Below, piece by piece: positions 50,201 through 63,100 of a stretch of DNA of 64,000 nt. The notes under the pieces were generated by a model, which was not told where the DNA came from, made no database searches, and saw only the letters and a list, made by a program, of their open reading frames with translations. Origin of the DNA: Burhinus oedicnemus (taxonomy: Eukaryota > Chordata > Aves > Charadriiformes > Burhinidae); assembly GCA_008921705.1 (NCBI GenBank), contig VFFE01007878.1:839193-903192 (forward strand), given 5' to 3'. Both the position numbers and the translations under genes were made by a program. How positions within the stretch are numbered: the stretch's first letter is position 1; the number at the start of each line of letters is the position of its first letter.

Positions 50201-52609
50201 CTATTCCCGTTTACAGATAAGGAAACAGAATCACAGGGAAGTGAATGAACTTTCTGAAGTCACTCATGCTGGCCCAGGAGCCAACTTGGGAAAGAAGGTC
50301 CTATCTCCTTGACATACTGATTTAAGCAAAATAAAACTAAAATGATTTGGACGAAAGAAATTCTTCCAGAATGATGAAGAGGAAGGGCTAATCTGAATTA
50401 ATTAAATGCTCTCCTCCAGTGTTCAATGGCCTATTCCCACCTCTACGTGAAAGGACAGGGCTGCTCTGATCAGCTGAGTTCTTAGCTGCACGTATTTGCT
50501 TTTTGGTGAGGATCTTCTGTGATGTGAGAAAGCAAAGCTCACTACAGTTGGCAAGAGACCAAAGTCAGGACATGCTGTTCAGCCTTCTAGATTAAAAAAA
50601 TGGTATCAAAGTGAAATGAGTCACCAGGATAACACAGACTGCACAAATTTAAGTAGCACTCACAGAATGGGAAAGCAATACCCTGGGTATTCATCATAGT
50701 TGTGTCAAATCTAATGTGCAACAAAACTATGATGAATTCTGGATGACAGATGACAAATCTTTGTGAGTGAATGTGTCCCTGAGGGCAATAGCAATGAAAA
50801 GAGTGAATAGGCCACAGAAAAGAAAATACATAAATGCATGCTCCTGAATTCTAGGAGTTAATACTTTGCTGCCAGTTAGGCCACGCACAAGTATATCCAG
50901 GTAGAGCTACCCTTGTGGTATGGGTTATGCTGACTTGAGAATAAGCAGGCTATTTCTTTCTGCAAAAGCAGGTGAGAAGGGAGGGAAAGAAAACAGGTAG
51001 AGACTTAGCCACCTCTCACTACACAAAACAAAGTCACTAAGGGCTCAGTTTAGGCTCCACACATATACTCTGACATAGTGCCACTTGTGGTGCTCTAAGA
51101 TACTTCACCTGGATTCCGGCTGCCACTTCAGAAGACACAGGTCTCTTGCAGGTCCTATTCCTTTATCTGTCAGCTCCATATGGATGTTATTGATTCACTA
51201 AGGAATCTCAAAAAGCATTAGATGTCTTATGTGGAGAAGTGAATTCAGCCCTAAAAATGTCAAATGTGAAGTAGGTCAGCAGCAGAGCTACTACCAGAAT
51301 GAACAGTATGAAGAAGGGAGGAATGGATCTCCGATCCATAATGTCATCCCTAGCATGACCTTCAGGCAGAGAAGCAATGGCCACCACATTAGCTTCGCGC
51401 AGACACATAACTCAGCACTACCAGACTTTAAAATCCCAAAATGCAACAGCATTGCTGTAGCTATTGCTACAGCAACTTGTGAGAGCTGCTAACTCCATGA
51501 ATGCATTTTTAAAAAAAAAATTGCAGTTATTATAGAATATCTTTTATCCTAAATGGAAAGAAAAGCTGAGGTAATCTCATTCCCACTGTGTGATAAACAT
51601 TAACGATTGCTGGCTTTTTAATGGTAAGTACTTTAGGTCTGAGAGACTTAGATGGATGGAGTAGATTTCCTGTATATATTTGAATATATTTGTTCTCACT
51701 GAATGAATATACACATGCTCACTCTCTATGAATATATTTTTAACATCCTTCTACATTTACTACAGTACATGATATAACATTCAGATTGACCTTTTAAGCT
51801 AATCTTTACTTGTCAAAATAAAGATATTTTAGACAGAGAAAATATCTAAACCTCAGCTGTCCTCTGGCTTCACTGTAGTTCCCTGATGCTGTCAAATACA
51901 TTTTAGAAATGCATAACACGTCATTCCAAAAGGAAGGCTCCTGTTACCCTGAATGGATACATCTGTGGCCAACATTTTCCATTTATGGATTCTAAACTGA
52001 TCATTGTATCTTGTACCCGAATGCATCTTATCCTGAATTTTGGCAAAGAAAAAGTAAAATATTATTTAAAAAGAACACATTGAAAGTGGTTTGCATTACT
52101 GAAATTTAGAAGCTTCACACAGTGCTTAACAACAGGGAAAGAATGGGTAATACATACGAGGCCATGGATAGCAGAGGACACATTAAGCATATAGTCTTGG
52201 GCCAATACAGCTTTTTTCAATCCAGACTTCTCCATTTGTTATGCATAAAGCTCCACATGTTTCTCTAATTGGGATTTCCTCTTTCAGCACTAGAAGCCAC
52301 CCTTCCTCTCCTGTACTCTCAATAAACAGAACCAGCAGCAGAGAAACCTTGACGGTGGTAACGCAGGTGCATCTGGACTCCCCACGTTTTTCTCCCCAGC
52401 AGTCAGCCCAGGCCTGCCCTGGCCAGGGATGGAGAAAACCCTCTCGGCCCCATTAGTTCTGCTTTGGGACATATGGGACAACCCACATTCATCATAGCTT
52501 TTGCTTCCATCTCTCTGCAAACTCAAGCGGATTATGTCAGTACTAGTCACAGTTCAGAGGTTTTTATTCCTCCCGTGAAGATGAAATACTTGCTCCTTAA
52601 AAAAAACCC

Positions 52610-52865
52610 CACAGAATCACAGGGGTTGGAAGGGACCTCTGGAGGTCACCTAGTCCAACCCCCCTGCCAGAGCAGGGACACCTAGAGCAGGCGGCACAGG
52701 ATGGCGTCCAGGCGGGTTTGGAATGTCTCCAGAGTCGGAGACTCCACCACCTCTCTGGGCAGCCTGTTCCAGTGCTCTGCCACCCTCAAAGGAAAGAAGA
52801 TCCTTTTTATGTTTAGATGGAACTTCCTATGTTCAAGTTTGTGCCCGTTACCTCTTGTCCTATCA
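52610..52865 (-). mobile_element. CR1 LINE 3' end (5'-truncated)
   Basis: The plus strand shows the reversed tail CACAGAATCACAGGGGTTGG, then GACCTCTGGAGGTCACCTAG, CAGCCTGTTCCAGTGCTC and AACTTCCTATGTTCAAGTTT, ending near CTTGTCCTATCA. The text follows the left end of the long CR1 at 39.9 kb closely, so both belong to the same subfamily. Only about 256 bases are kept, and no coding potential remains. Confidence 0.93.
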
Positions 52866-55800
52866 ACTAATATTGTACAACCATAGGTGTTGGGGCCCTT
52901 CCCCAGGACTCCAGTCCCTCTGCCTTAACCATGCTCTGGAAAAATGGGAATTAGAGGGCAGGGGAGTAGCATACTCTGTCCTCTGCTGGGAAGCACCCAA
53001 AATCTTCACCTGCATTTGCAGTCCATGGACATTCAACACTGGTGTGTGGTTTGCAGGAGTCAATCAGCTCTCAGAGATGGGTTGTAAAAAAGGAAGATTG
53101 AAATTCTTCACATTTGTTTAATTCTTCAACTCAATAGAGCTGAATCCAAAGAATGACCGTGGATGCAAATGCCCCAATACTACATGTGCTTTAAGGATTT
53201 CTCTCTCACCTGCAAGGTTTTGAAAAAGCAAAACTTTCATTTCAGATAGCTGCTCTCTGACACTAGTATTTTTGGGTATGTCAAATAAGAAAATTTGGAA
53301 GATATCTAAAGTATTCTCTCCCTCAAAATATCTATTTCTAGAAAATATTAAAAAGAAAAAGGTCTAAGGATGCAGAATGACTGGGAAATGTTGTGATGCT
53401 TTTTTATAACATTTTAGTTTTGTTGTTCATGTGTACCACAAAAAAACCCCTGATATCAGATTCTTGTGTTTAATATTCTCCACTTTGCTCACTCTTCCAA
53501 AAATTGTTTTAATCTTTGAGATTTTTTTAAGTTATTCTCTGAAAAATATTTCAAGTCAGATTTGCTCATGACCACTAGCATCAATGAAACCATTCATTTT
53601 TATGTCTGGTTAATTTTAGCTGCTTGACTCACAGCATTTAATGGGCAACATCTCTAATAATTAAAACCTCTATTTTGCAAATGCACGTGCATGCACCTAG
53701 TTTTAAGCATGTAAATAATACCATTAAAATCTATAGCACAAGCCACATGTATAATGTTATATATATACTTGCACCTACAGAGAACAAAACTCAGGCTCAT
53801 CTCGAGTGAAACATATTGGGTCCAGGAAACAGTTATTAATATCTAAAATATTATTCTCATGAATAAATGTATGAATTTTCTGTTCCCTGTAGTATATTTT
53901 TAAGTAGCTCACTTTTTTTATTGTCATACAGTTCCGAAACTGCTATTTTGGTCTCTTTAAGAAAACTCTCCCACACTACATTGTTTGTTGCACCCGTAAT
54001 CATCAGCACAACACATCTGCCTGTTGTTTATAATGGACTTTGAATACTTAATTTCTTTACTGGCAAAATATTCCCATTGACTGGTATTTTTTGTCATGTC
54101 TTCAGACAATACATTTTCTATAAAATTAACCAAAGACAACTGGATAAGCAGTGCGGTACCTTTAAAACCTTGGAAGGCTGAGAGTTCATGTTGTAGCATA
54201 ATGGGGAAAAGAGGAAAGCCGCACCACTTCTACATTTTTCTTGTTTATAATTACATAGAAACTGAAGGTTAGGCAGGGTATCCTTCATAAAGTGGAAAAC
54301 ATTCTGTGTCACCACAGACTTTTAATAGGCAGCTCATGTCTATTAATAGGGGCACATCTGTTCCAAAGGCTTGCATTATGCAGGTGTCTGTTCCTCTTGT
54401 GTTTTTTGATTATACAGTAGATAATTAGTTAGACATGATTATTTGCAACCCCCATTTGGACCACTTATCACATTATCAAAGGCTTTAGTTTCTAATTAGG
54501 AAATATGAAACAAAAACCTTAACTTTAAATGAGTATCACTCAAATATATACCTGTTAGAAGGATTCTGAGAGACTGAATGTTTTTTTACTTAAAAAATTA
54601 ACACAAAGGTAATGCCATTGAAGAAAGAGGAACTATTTTTGCTTTACAACTCTGTGATAGGAAACCACAGCCTTTCCTATTCTTCTTCCTAATAACTACA
54701 GGGACCTTAAATAATATTCGGTTACCTAATTCAGGTTTAAAATACAGCTTTTCCAAAATCTATACGATGAATGTGACAGGCCCAGATCTTAAAGACCACA
54801 ATTTCTTCTCATGAAGCACATATTTAAGTACCTTCTCTATTCTGACAATTCATGGATCCATTTTGCTATTCCAAAATTTTCTCTCTCCATCTAAACTAAA
54901 ATCAAAGTCAGTCTCTTTGACATCTTTGCAGTGGTGCAGCTGTTAGTTTAGGCTCAGTATGGCTAAAACAGAAATGCTGTTCTGCCTTTCAAGATTTCCT
55001 TTTACACCCTCCATCAGAGTGAACAACAGTACGACGCTTGTTACTTGTCTCGATGTCATTTTTGGTTTGGACCTTTTCCTAAATCTGAAAATACAAAGTT
55101 TCTACAATCTTTGAGTAATATTGCTAAGATTGTGCCTTCCTTATACATTCATGTAGAGAAAATTATTTCCTGGGAACATACCTTTTTATTTCTGATTCAG
55201 AAGCCTAAATTCTGTCTTAACTAGGTATTTCTAGAGTATTTGTGATATTCCATTTTCAAAAGAGGTATATCCATTTTTGAAAAAAATAGCTACTATGTCC
55301 TATTACCACAATTTGTGGCCAAGACAGGGTCCCCAGTACTTAAAATATAAAATTATGCAAGGTGGCCAGCAGCTGTTTAAGAGAAACAAAGTCATTATTC
55401 CAGGTCCTCTGACTCTTCCTTCTTCACCACAACAGGCATTATCTGCTTATTTGTGTGCCCTTCATTACATAATTCCATCATACCTCTCATAAACTCTTGG
55501 TACCAATTTCAGTTACACACGCGCTTAAACGAGCACCCTACTATTTTTCCCCTGGCTGCATCTAAAATTTGGGAGGCCTCTATGGATACACTTCCCACGA
55601 ATACATGTACTACAGCAGCACTTTATTTAGAATACTTATGAATCCAGGCATTTCCCATGATGGTTTTTATTCAGACCACATGGTCACAACCACCAATGTC
55701 AATTAATCTTTTAGGGATAATCATATTCGAAGTTAAAATTAATTTCCCCCCTAATATCCTTCATGGATTCAAGAAGATAAATCTTATTTCTACAATGCAT

Positions 55801-58800
55801 TTCAAAGTGCAAGCAAAATGGTGGAAAAATCAGAGGAGCTGTAAAAGTAACTAGGAACATTATCCTCTTTGAAAGGCAGACTGGAAAAGATTGAGCCATT
55901 TGATTAATAGCTATAACACAGAATATGATGGGCATAGTGTCTGGAATAATTAAGCAACAACAGGCAGAAAAATGACAAGAATAAATGGATAAAACAGAGA
56001 AGTCAACTGGCAGGCAAAGCTGTATTTCATGGAACTTCTTCCTTCCTATCCTCAGTTCCTTACTATTCTTCTCTGCTAAGTCCCAGGTTTCTTTATCAAA
56101 CCTTCTGCAATAATTTATTATTGTTATACTGACAGAGTAAATTCCACCACATGCCAGTCATGCCTGTAAGTTCAATTAAAATGACAAGACTGACATGCAT
56201 GGGTAACTTTTGTGCAAAAGGGAAAAGAGGCAGCTCTTCAATGAAATTAAATTCCGATACCACTGTTTTGGCAAGGTGTTTCTGCAAGCACAGAAGAAAA
56301 ATTATGTTCCTGAGATTCCACCCCTGGAGACAGTTAACCAATAAAAGCTATAGCTGAGTTTGATTAACTCTGCATGTTTTTCTTGACCTCATTAACAGAG
56401 TCAGCTGATGGATTTCTAGATCAATTTGCATGCAAATATAAAAGAAAAGGAGTTGTGCTGTAACACTAAGCTATCCACCTTTCTAGACTCTTCCTTAACT
56501 CATTTCATCTTTCTGTAGGCAAAACTGAGCAATGAACGGGCAGGTGAAGTAATGCACTCTCTTTTTAACTGTCCATTTGTCCAGATCCCAGAACAGAATA
56601 TTTCACATGCTAGTCTTACGGCAGCTTTTCAAGCCAGACTTATCCAAGACTTTTCACAGTCTCCCTTGGCAGTGTGTAGGCTGTTCTTTTCAGCAACTTG
56701 AGGTACATACAAAGGGAAAACTAAAATAATATAGTTAGTGGAATGAGTAACAAAGTTTTAGGATCATATTTTTCAATTATGTGAAACAAAAAAGTTTTAC
56801 GGAGATCAACATATATGTCCTTCTTTACCCTGTATAGCCTTGGTATCAGTAATAATACAAGGTCAAACCCCCCTCTTTTGCTAATTCACTGTCCAGTTTC
56901 AACCAACTCTCATACTGAAGAAGCAGCCAATATTTGCACAATTAATAAATAAACATTTAAAAATTCAGGACCCATCCTGTTAAATTTTATAATGACAAGA
57001 GAAAAATGTCCCTTTTCTGGGAATATTTTCTTTTCAGTGCTACTTTCTAGTAGTATGTAAATAAATAAAAGGAGGGTACACAGAAACCAGTGAGATCATT
57101 CAGGGTTTAATTTTTGATCAAAAGTTCACATAATCTTGTGATTCGTATGATTTTTTTAAACACAAGACATTAGGACTCATTTATAACTCAGTTTAACTCC
57201 TGAGACCTCATATTAACACAGAGATAATAGAGGCAGACAAGGTAAATAGCTGAGGGCAGGTAAAGCTGAGGAGAAAAAAATACGTTCCTAATGCCATATT
57301 GATTTGTTTCTAGAATGTAGAAGCTTAACTATTAGCTACATTAGCAAAGCTTTTACCCACTGGACCAGTGACAAATATCCACTGACTTAAAGTGGACAGT
57401 AATACAGTATCTGCATAACGCTGGTATTCACAAACACATGACAATAGGAGAGCACAACATGATACCACCCACTTGACCTTTTAAACAACATAAATTGTCG
57501 TAGAAGTTATTTATGTATATATGCAGCTCCATAAATCAAGCCAGTTTAGAAGAAAAGGGACTACAGAAAACCTTCCTGTTATTAGTTTATTGATCAGCAG
57601 ATTAGTATATATTATAAATTAGAATATACATACAAAGGTGTTTTGACTAGGCAAAACACAGATGTCAGGAAGGTACTACTGAAAGACCTATCACAGATAG
57701 ACAGCTGGGCAGCAGAAGGACAAATGAAATTCACTGGCGAGAAAATGAAGGGTAGCAAAGAATACGTGAGAAAACGCAGACAATCTAGTCACTTTAATAC
57801 AATATGAATGATCTATAAATATATTAATAACAACAGATATGGCAGTGTTCCTCTACCATGATTACTATGTTCAGCAACACTCTCTCTTTAAACAGACACA
57901 ATATGCATGGATAAGCAAGAGATGGACACTAAATGATCAGAGATATGGATTTTATACATGGAAAGACTGAAAATCCCTTCTGAAACATTTGACAATGATC
58001 TGATTGTTTGATCAAACTTCTGTTAATAATACAGCAAGAAGAAAGCACAAGAAAAACATCTCTCAGTTTCATTTTGAACCCCTACCAACCTACAAAGTGA
58101 ACAGTCAGATGAATTAACAAAAATATTAACTGTCTTTCTGAAATTTCAGTAACATTGGGGGGGTGGTTAATTTTGATTTTTTATTGTATTTTAATTAGTC
58201 CTAATTAAATACACAACTTTTGGCTCAGAAGAAAGTGGAATGACCATCCATTGAGTAGCGCAATATGTTAGAAACAATAGCAAATGTTTGGATTCAAATT
58301 TCTCAGTGGAAAAAGAGTTTGCAGAATGACTTTTGTCAGATGTACCAAGGCTTGAAAAGTCATCTGGTAACTTAAAAGAAGATGAATATAAACATTCAAA
58401 CAAGACACCTTCAAATGATGGCACTGGAAAAAGCTTAATGGAGTAAGATCATTAGCCTGGCATCTTCGAGTCAACATCACAAGAGAAGGAGGAAGTTTGT
58501 CATCCCCAGAGCTGAGTCTTGTCAGCATTGATATGGATTTATGAGCCAGCAAGATAATCTTTCATGATTATCTGTCCTGTTGTTCACCATTACTGCATCT
58601 TCAAGGAGGCTGTTTCATTGTGCGTTCTTCATGTCATGCTTAGCTGAAGTATAATTGACTTGAAGACCACCTATACTTACAGCTTATTCATATACAAATT
58701 AATGGATGCTGGTAAAGTTGTACATCCATTAAGCAGAGCATTAGCTTTCATGGCATTCATTTATCTATCAAAGAGACTTTATTTATCATAGTTTTTCTGA

Positions 58801-59034
58801 AAGCTTGTTTACTAAGAGACCATGCTGTCAGGATATTGCTGCTATCAATGAATTTTATGCCTCATACATAAAATTTGAAAAATGAAAACTCAAATCATTT
58901 GCCTCTTAGTTGGTATGCAATGGTCATAAGCTAATGAGTTCTCTAATATCTTTTCATGAAAAGATCATAGTTCAAAAATTCTGGGTTTGTTCCCCTTCTA
59001 TTTAAAAAAACCCAATCAACAAAGCTTTAATTAG
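52866..59034. other. intergenic sequence, no gene seen
   Basis: AT-rich DNA without recognised transposons or exons. A palindromic octamer/TATA-like site at 56424-56443 is listed separately. Very AT-rich stretches occur near 53755-53770 and 57600-57640. The 5-bp target duplication of the downstream LTR is at 59030-59034. Confidence 0.6.
56424..56443 (+). promoter_or_regulatory. palindromic double octamer overlapping a TATA-like box
   Basis: ATTTGCATGCAAAT (56424-56437) is a perfect 14-bp palindrome made of two overlapping POU octamers (ATTTGCAT and ATGCAAAT). Its last T begins TATAAAA (56437-56443). POU-factor dimers bind palindromic octamers of this kind. No downstream exon is recognised, so promoter use is inference and the match could be chance. 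Confidence 0.35.
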
Positions 59035-60123
59035 TGTATTGGGTTTGGGTGGCAAGGTTTTGGTAGCAGGGGGACTACAGGGCTGGCTTCCATGAGAAGC
59101 TGCTAGAAGCTTCACCTGTGTCCAACAAAGTCAATGCCAGCCAGCTCCAAGACGGACCCGCTGCTGGCCCAGGCTAAGTGCATCAGTGATGCTGGTAGTG
59201 TCTCTGTCACAACATATTTAAGAAGGGGGAAAAAACCTTGGGCAACTGCAGCTGGAGAGAGAGTGAGAATATGTGAGAAAAATAACTCTGCAGACACCAA
59301 GGTCAGTGAAGGAGGGGGAGGACGTGCTCCAGGTGCTGGAGCAGAGATTCCCCTGCAGCCCGTGGTGAAGACCATGGCGAGTCAGGCTGTCCCCCTGCAG
59401 ACCATGGAGGTCCATGGCGGAGCAGATATCCACCTGCAGCCCATGCAGGACCCCATGCCAGAGCAGGTGGATGCCCGAAGGAGGCTGTGAACCCATGGGA
59501 AGCCCACACTGGTGCAAGCTCCTGGCAGCACCTGTAGACCCGTGGAGAGAGAAGCCCACGCTGGAGCAGGTTTGCTGGCAGGACTTGTGACCCCGTGGGG
59601 GACCCATGCTGGGGCAGTTCATGAAGACCTGTAGCCTGTGGGAAAGACTCATTTTGGAGAAGTTTGTGGAGGACTGTATCCCATAGGAGGGACCCCATGC
59701 TGGAGCAGGGGAAGACTTGTGGGGAGTCCTCTCCATGAGGAGGAAGGAGCAGCAGAGACAACATGTGATGAACTGACTGTAACACCCATTCCCCATCCCC
59801 CTGTGCTGCTGTAGGGGAGGAGGTAGAGAATTCAGGAGTAAAGTTGAGCCCAGGAAGAAGGGAGGGGTGGAAGGAAGGTGTTTTAGGATTTGTTTTTATT
59901 TTTCTGATTACCCTACTCAGATTTGATTGGCAATAAATTAAATTAGTTTTCCCCAAGTCGAGTCTGTTTTGCCTGTGATAGTAATTGCTGAGTGATCTCC
60001 CTGTCCTTATCTCGACCCATGAGCCTTTTGTTATATTTTTTCTCTCCCCCATCCAGGTGAGGAGGGGAGTGATAGAGTGGCTTTGGTGGGCACCTGGCGT
60101 CCAGCCAGGGTCAACCCACCACA
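59035..60123 (+). mobile_element. solo LTR of an ERVL-like (class III) endogenous retrovirus
   Basis: A 1,089-bp block starts TGTATTGGGTTTGGGTGG and ends AACCCACCACA (TGT...ACA termini). It is flanked by the 5-bp direct repeat ATTAG (59030-59034 and 60124-60128). A 5-bp duplication fits class III/ERVL-type integration. Orientation is plus: a TATA-like ATATTTAAG near 59213-59221 and an AATAAA signal at 59932-59937 in GGCAATAAATTAAATTAG. The middle (about 59340-59720) is GC-rich and made of diverged short repeats built around CATGCTGGAGCAG-like units. No gag, pol or env sequence is present. Open frames across it, including a 273-codon antisense one, are not known retroviral proteins. Confidence 0.88.
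59932..59937 (+). promoter_or_regulatory. LTR polyadenylation signal AATAAA
   Basis: A canonical AATAAA about 190 bases before the 3' end of the solo LTR. It is followed by the GAGTCTGTTTTGCCTGTGAT segment, where the R/U5 boundary would be expected. It gives the LTR's orientation as plus. Confidence 0.7.
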
Positions 60124-63100
60124 ATTAGGTAATTAATAACAGTCATCTTGAAACTTAGAATCACTTTGATCACATTAAAATGCTATGTATTCATTGACCC
60201 AGAAAGAGGAAAAAGAGAGTGAACAATTTTATAACTTGATTGTCAGGGGAAGCAACTGATGAAACCATTTTCCAGCCTTGCTTACTTCATATTCAGATTC
60301 ACACCTAGAGCCAGCTTTCAAATTTGGGTAGAGACAGAAAGTTTTGAATTGGAGACCATCACACTCTGTTATTATTCTAAGCAATAGATTAATTGGTGGC
60401 TCATTATCATTATCTTCACAGGGATTTCACTCACTCAGAAAATCCTTCTTCATCATGTTTCACAGAAAAGATTCATAAAGCAATCTCAGTGTTGAGAATC
60501 CTGCTAGGGTTAAGGCATCGGGTCCAGCTGTCAGCAATCTGGCATTTACCAGTGCTTATGCAGGATGTTTGGTACCTCAAGGACAAGTAACACTGTAATC
60601 TTACTGATGGCTATATGACTCTAGAAATTTAAGTTGTCTTCTAGGCTGAAGTCCCTAGGCTGGATCCTTTAAGACAGTTAAGCATGACAAAATCAGTGAG
60701 ATTCTCCCATTACAGTACTTAATTTGCACCTAGAATTTTACCAAATTTCAATGCACTGGCCTGAAATTGTCTATGTTATTTGTCCACTGCAGGGTGCTTT
60801 CTTAGCTTTTACTGTATTAGCAGTTCTCAGAAATAGAAACAAACGTTTTTGTCCATGTTTAAAAGAATCTTTGTGCCTTTTTGCACTGACCTAGCAAGTA
60901 AACAATTTGGTGAAGTGACTTTAAAGTATATGCTCCCAAGCTTAGCTGTGGCATTCCCTGATTGTGGCTTTCCGATTCAAAAACTCCATCTTTTTGCAAG
61001 TAGCTTTTTGCCAAGATAATATTATGGCTTCTACATAGAACAAAGTATTATGATTCCTACTTAGCCATATCAGTCTCAGCTCCTAGTTCCTCTAGCTGGC
61101 CAGGAAAAGACAAAAGATACACTACATTCTCCTTTTAATACTCTTCTATTCATGTAAAACATTTGATAGAAATGTCATTAAAATTTTGCATCTGAGAAAT
61201 GTCAACCAGTGTTTCCACTTGTGTTTGACTGCTGTTGCCTTCACACCTTCTTCTGTGCTACCCAAAGATATGTAGGACATTGTAAAGCATTTAATCCCAA
61301 ATATTTGAATATGAAGAAATTGTACACGCACTCTCAGTCACTAATTATTTTTAGCTGATTCACTTATCTTGACAATTGTTTCTAAACCAAACAAATTCTC
61401 CTTCTCTGTAAATTGTCTTTTATTTATAAATCAATGCTCAGATTTCACTTGTAAAACCTATGCTTGCGCTATAGATGTCTATCCTGCCTAGGGACAAAAT
61501 CACTAGAAAGATCAATCTTTAGAAACATCTCCATCCATGCTGTCAAATTCTAACCTCTCATACTGACTTGAAATATGTTATGAGCACCAGTTATTTTACT
61601 AAATACTCATCATCTTTATTGATAACTACAAGCTCAATGAATTTAGTCAGGAAAAGTGTATTTTACACAGGCTTATATGGCATTGAGAGTTTATAGCAGA
61701 TGTTCTCAATGGATCTGATATATTTCATGCTTTACAATGCTATCTCATATATTCAGTAATACCTTACTGTCAGTATTCTCTAGCTAGAGACCAGAGAGAG
61801 ACAGATAGGCCTGGTACCGAGGCATTATTATTTAACAAAACAAATCTATTATGTTTGCCTTATTTTAGATTTGTAGAATTTCCTATAAGTTTCCAGGATT
61901 TAAGTTTGATAGCTCTCTTGTGCCCACACAGTGACATGAAATTGCTTAGATATTCAGAGACATCGTTTCTTTTGTGGCTACGCTCCTAGAGTTCATAGGA
62001 AAGTAAAACCTGGCCATCATATTTAGCAATAATTTTTGCCCTGCAAAGATGGTGTTGACACATTCAGGTGACGTTAAAAAAAATCATGAAATTTGAAAAC
62101 TAGCTGTGTTGTCTTACGTTCTAAAGTTACTCAAGCACATCAACCAGAAAGCTGCAGTCCTAAATCCCTGACAGGGACCCAAATTAGGCTACGAGTGAAG
62201 CAGCATTGTTACCCATGCAGACACCAACGCTACAATAAGCTTCACCTCAGCCTGCTGCTAAACTGGTTGTTGTGCTAACCCGTCACCGTGATCTGTGCTG
62301 CAACCAGTGTCAGTGACAGAGATGCAACATGGTACAGCAGAGGAAGCACAAGGGTGTGAAACACCCTCTGACGTCCCCGACACCTGCGATCACCCGCTGA
62401 GTCAGGCAGCTGGGACCTAGCGCTCTCTTTGTCATTACTGTGCTAAGTAATTTAGACTCTTCATTCTGCAACTGTATATATATGTACATGTACATACACA
62501 TACACCTGAATACACTTTTACATGTCTACACATACATGCAAAATATGCAACATTAACAAGTGTATATGATGCTTTGATTAATTTTTGTTTGTAAACTGGA
62601 GCCATTACAGATTTCCTAGAGACAACCATTAAGTTTATTATACATATATGGTGGCAAAATGTACTTGTTCAACTATATTTTATGTTCGTTACCAGCAGAG
62701 GAAATACCAAACAGATAGTGAGTTTGGACGTTATCTCGAGAACAAAGACAGAGACTCACTATGCTTTAACTTTTGAACTGTTTTACAAACAGCGAGCACC
62801 CCATGGTATTCTCTTGAGTGAATGGTACCTATTTACATCTGCTCTTACTGAGGTCAACAGGAGTTCTACCACTTATTGCAGCATTAGCCCACTGCTGCTG
62901 CCTTTAGAAAATGTCATGTGAAATAAATATGCAAATGATTGCAGTAATTTTTAAAGTCCATATTAAAAAATCCTAAATCTTAAAGAGTATCTGCTCATCC
63001 TGTTTTTTTTTTTTTCCTTTTAGCTCCTAGAGTTGTGACGTGTTTAAATGCATGCAATGGCTGTTTTTCCAGGTAGCTCCTCATAAACATTGCAAAATAT

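Larger units (their letters stand above)
43341..52609. other. intergenic sequence, no gene seen
   Basis: AT-rich DNA with the second 87-bp copy at 45.4 kb, an interleaved inverted-repeat structure at 43.9-44.0 kb and an imperfect 70-bp tandem duplication at 47.1 kb (all listed separately). No recognised transposon, RNA gene or credible exon. Open frames are 104 codons or fewer. Confidence 0.6.

Noticed and set aside
59134..59490. 118-codon plus-strand open frame
   Set aside because: Inside the same LTR, in its non-coding U3/R region.
59303..60124. 273-codon minus-strand open frame
   Set aside because: It lies antisense across the solo LTR and simply reflects the LTR's GC-rich repeated text. 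It matches no retroviral or host protein I recognise.
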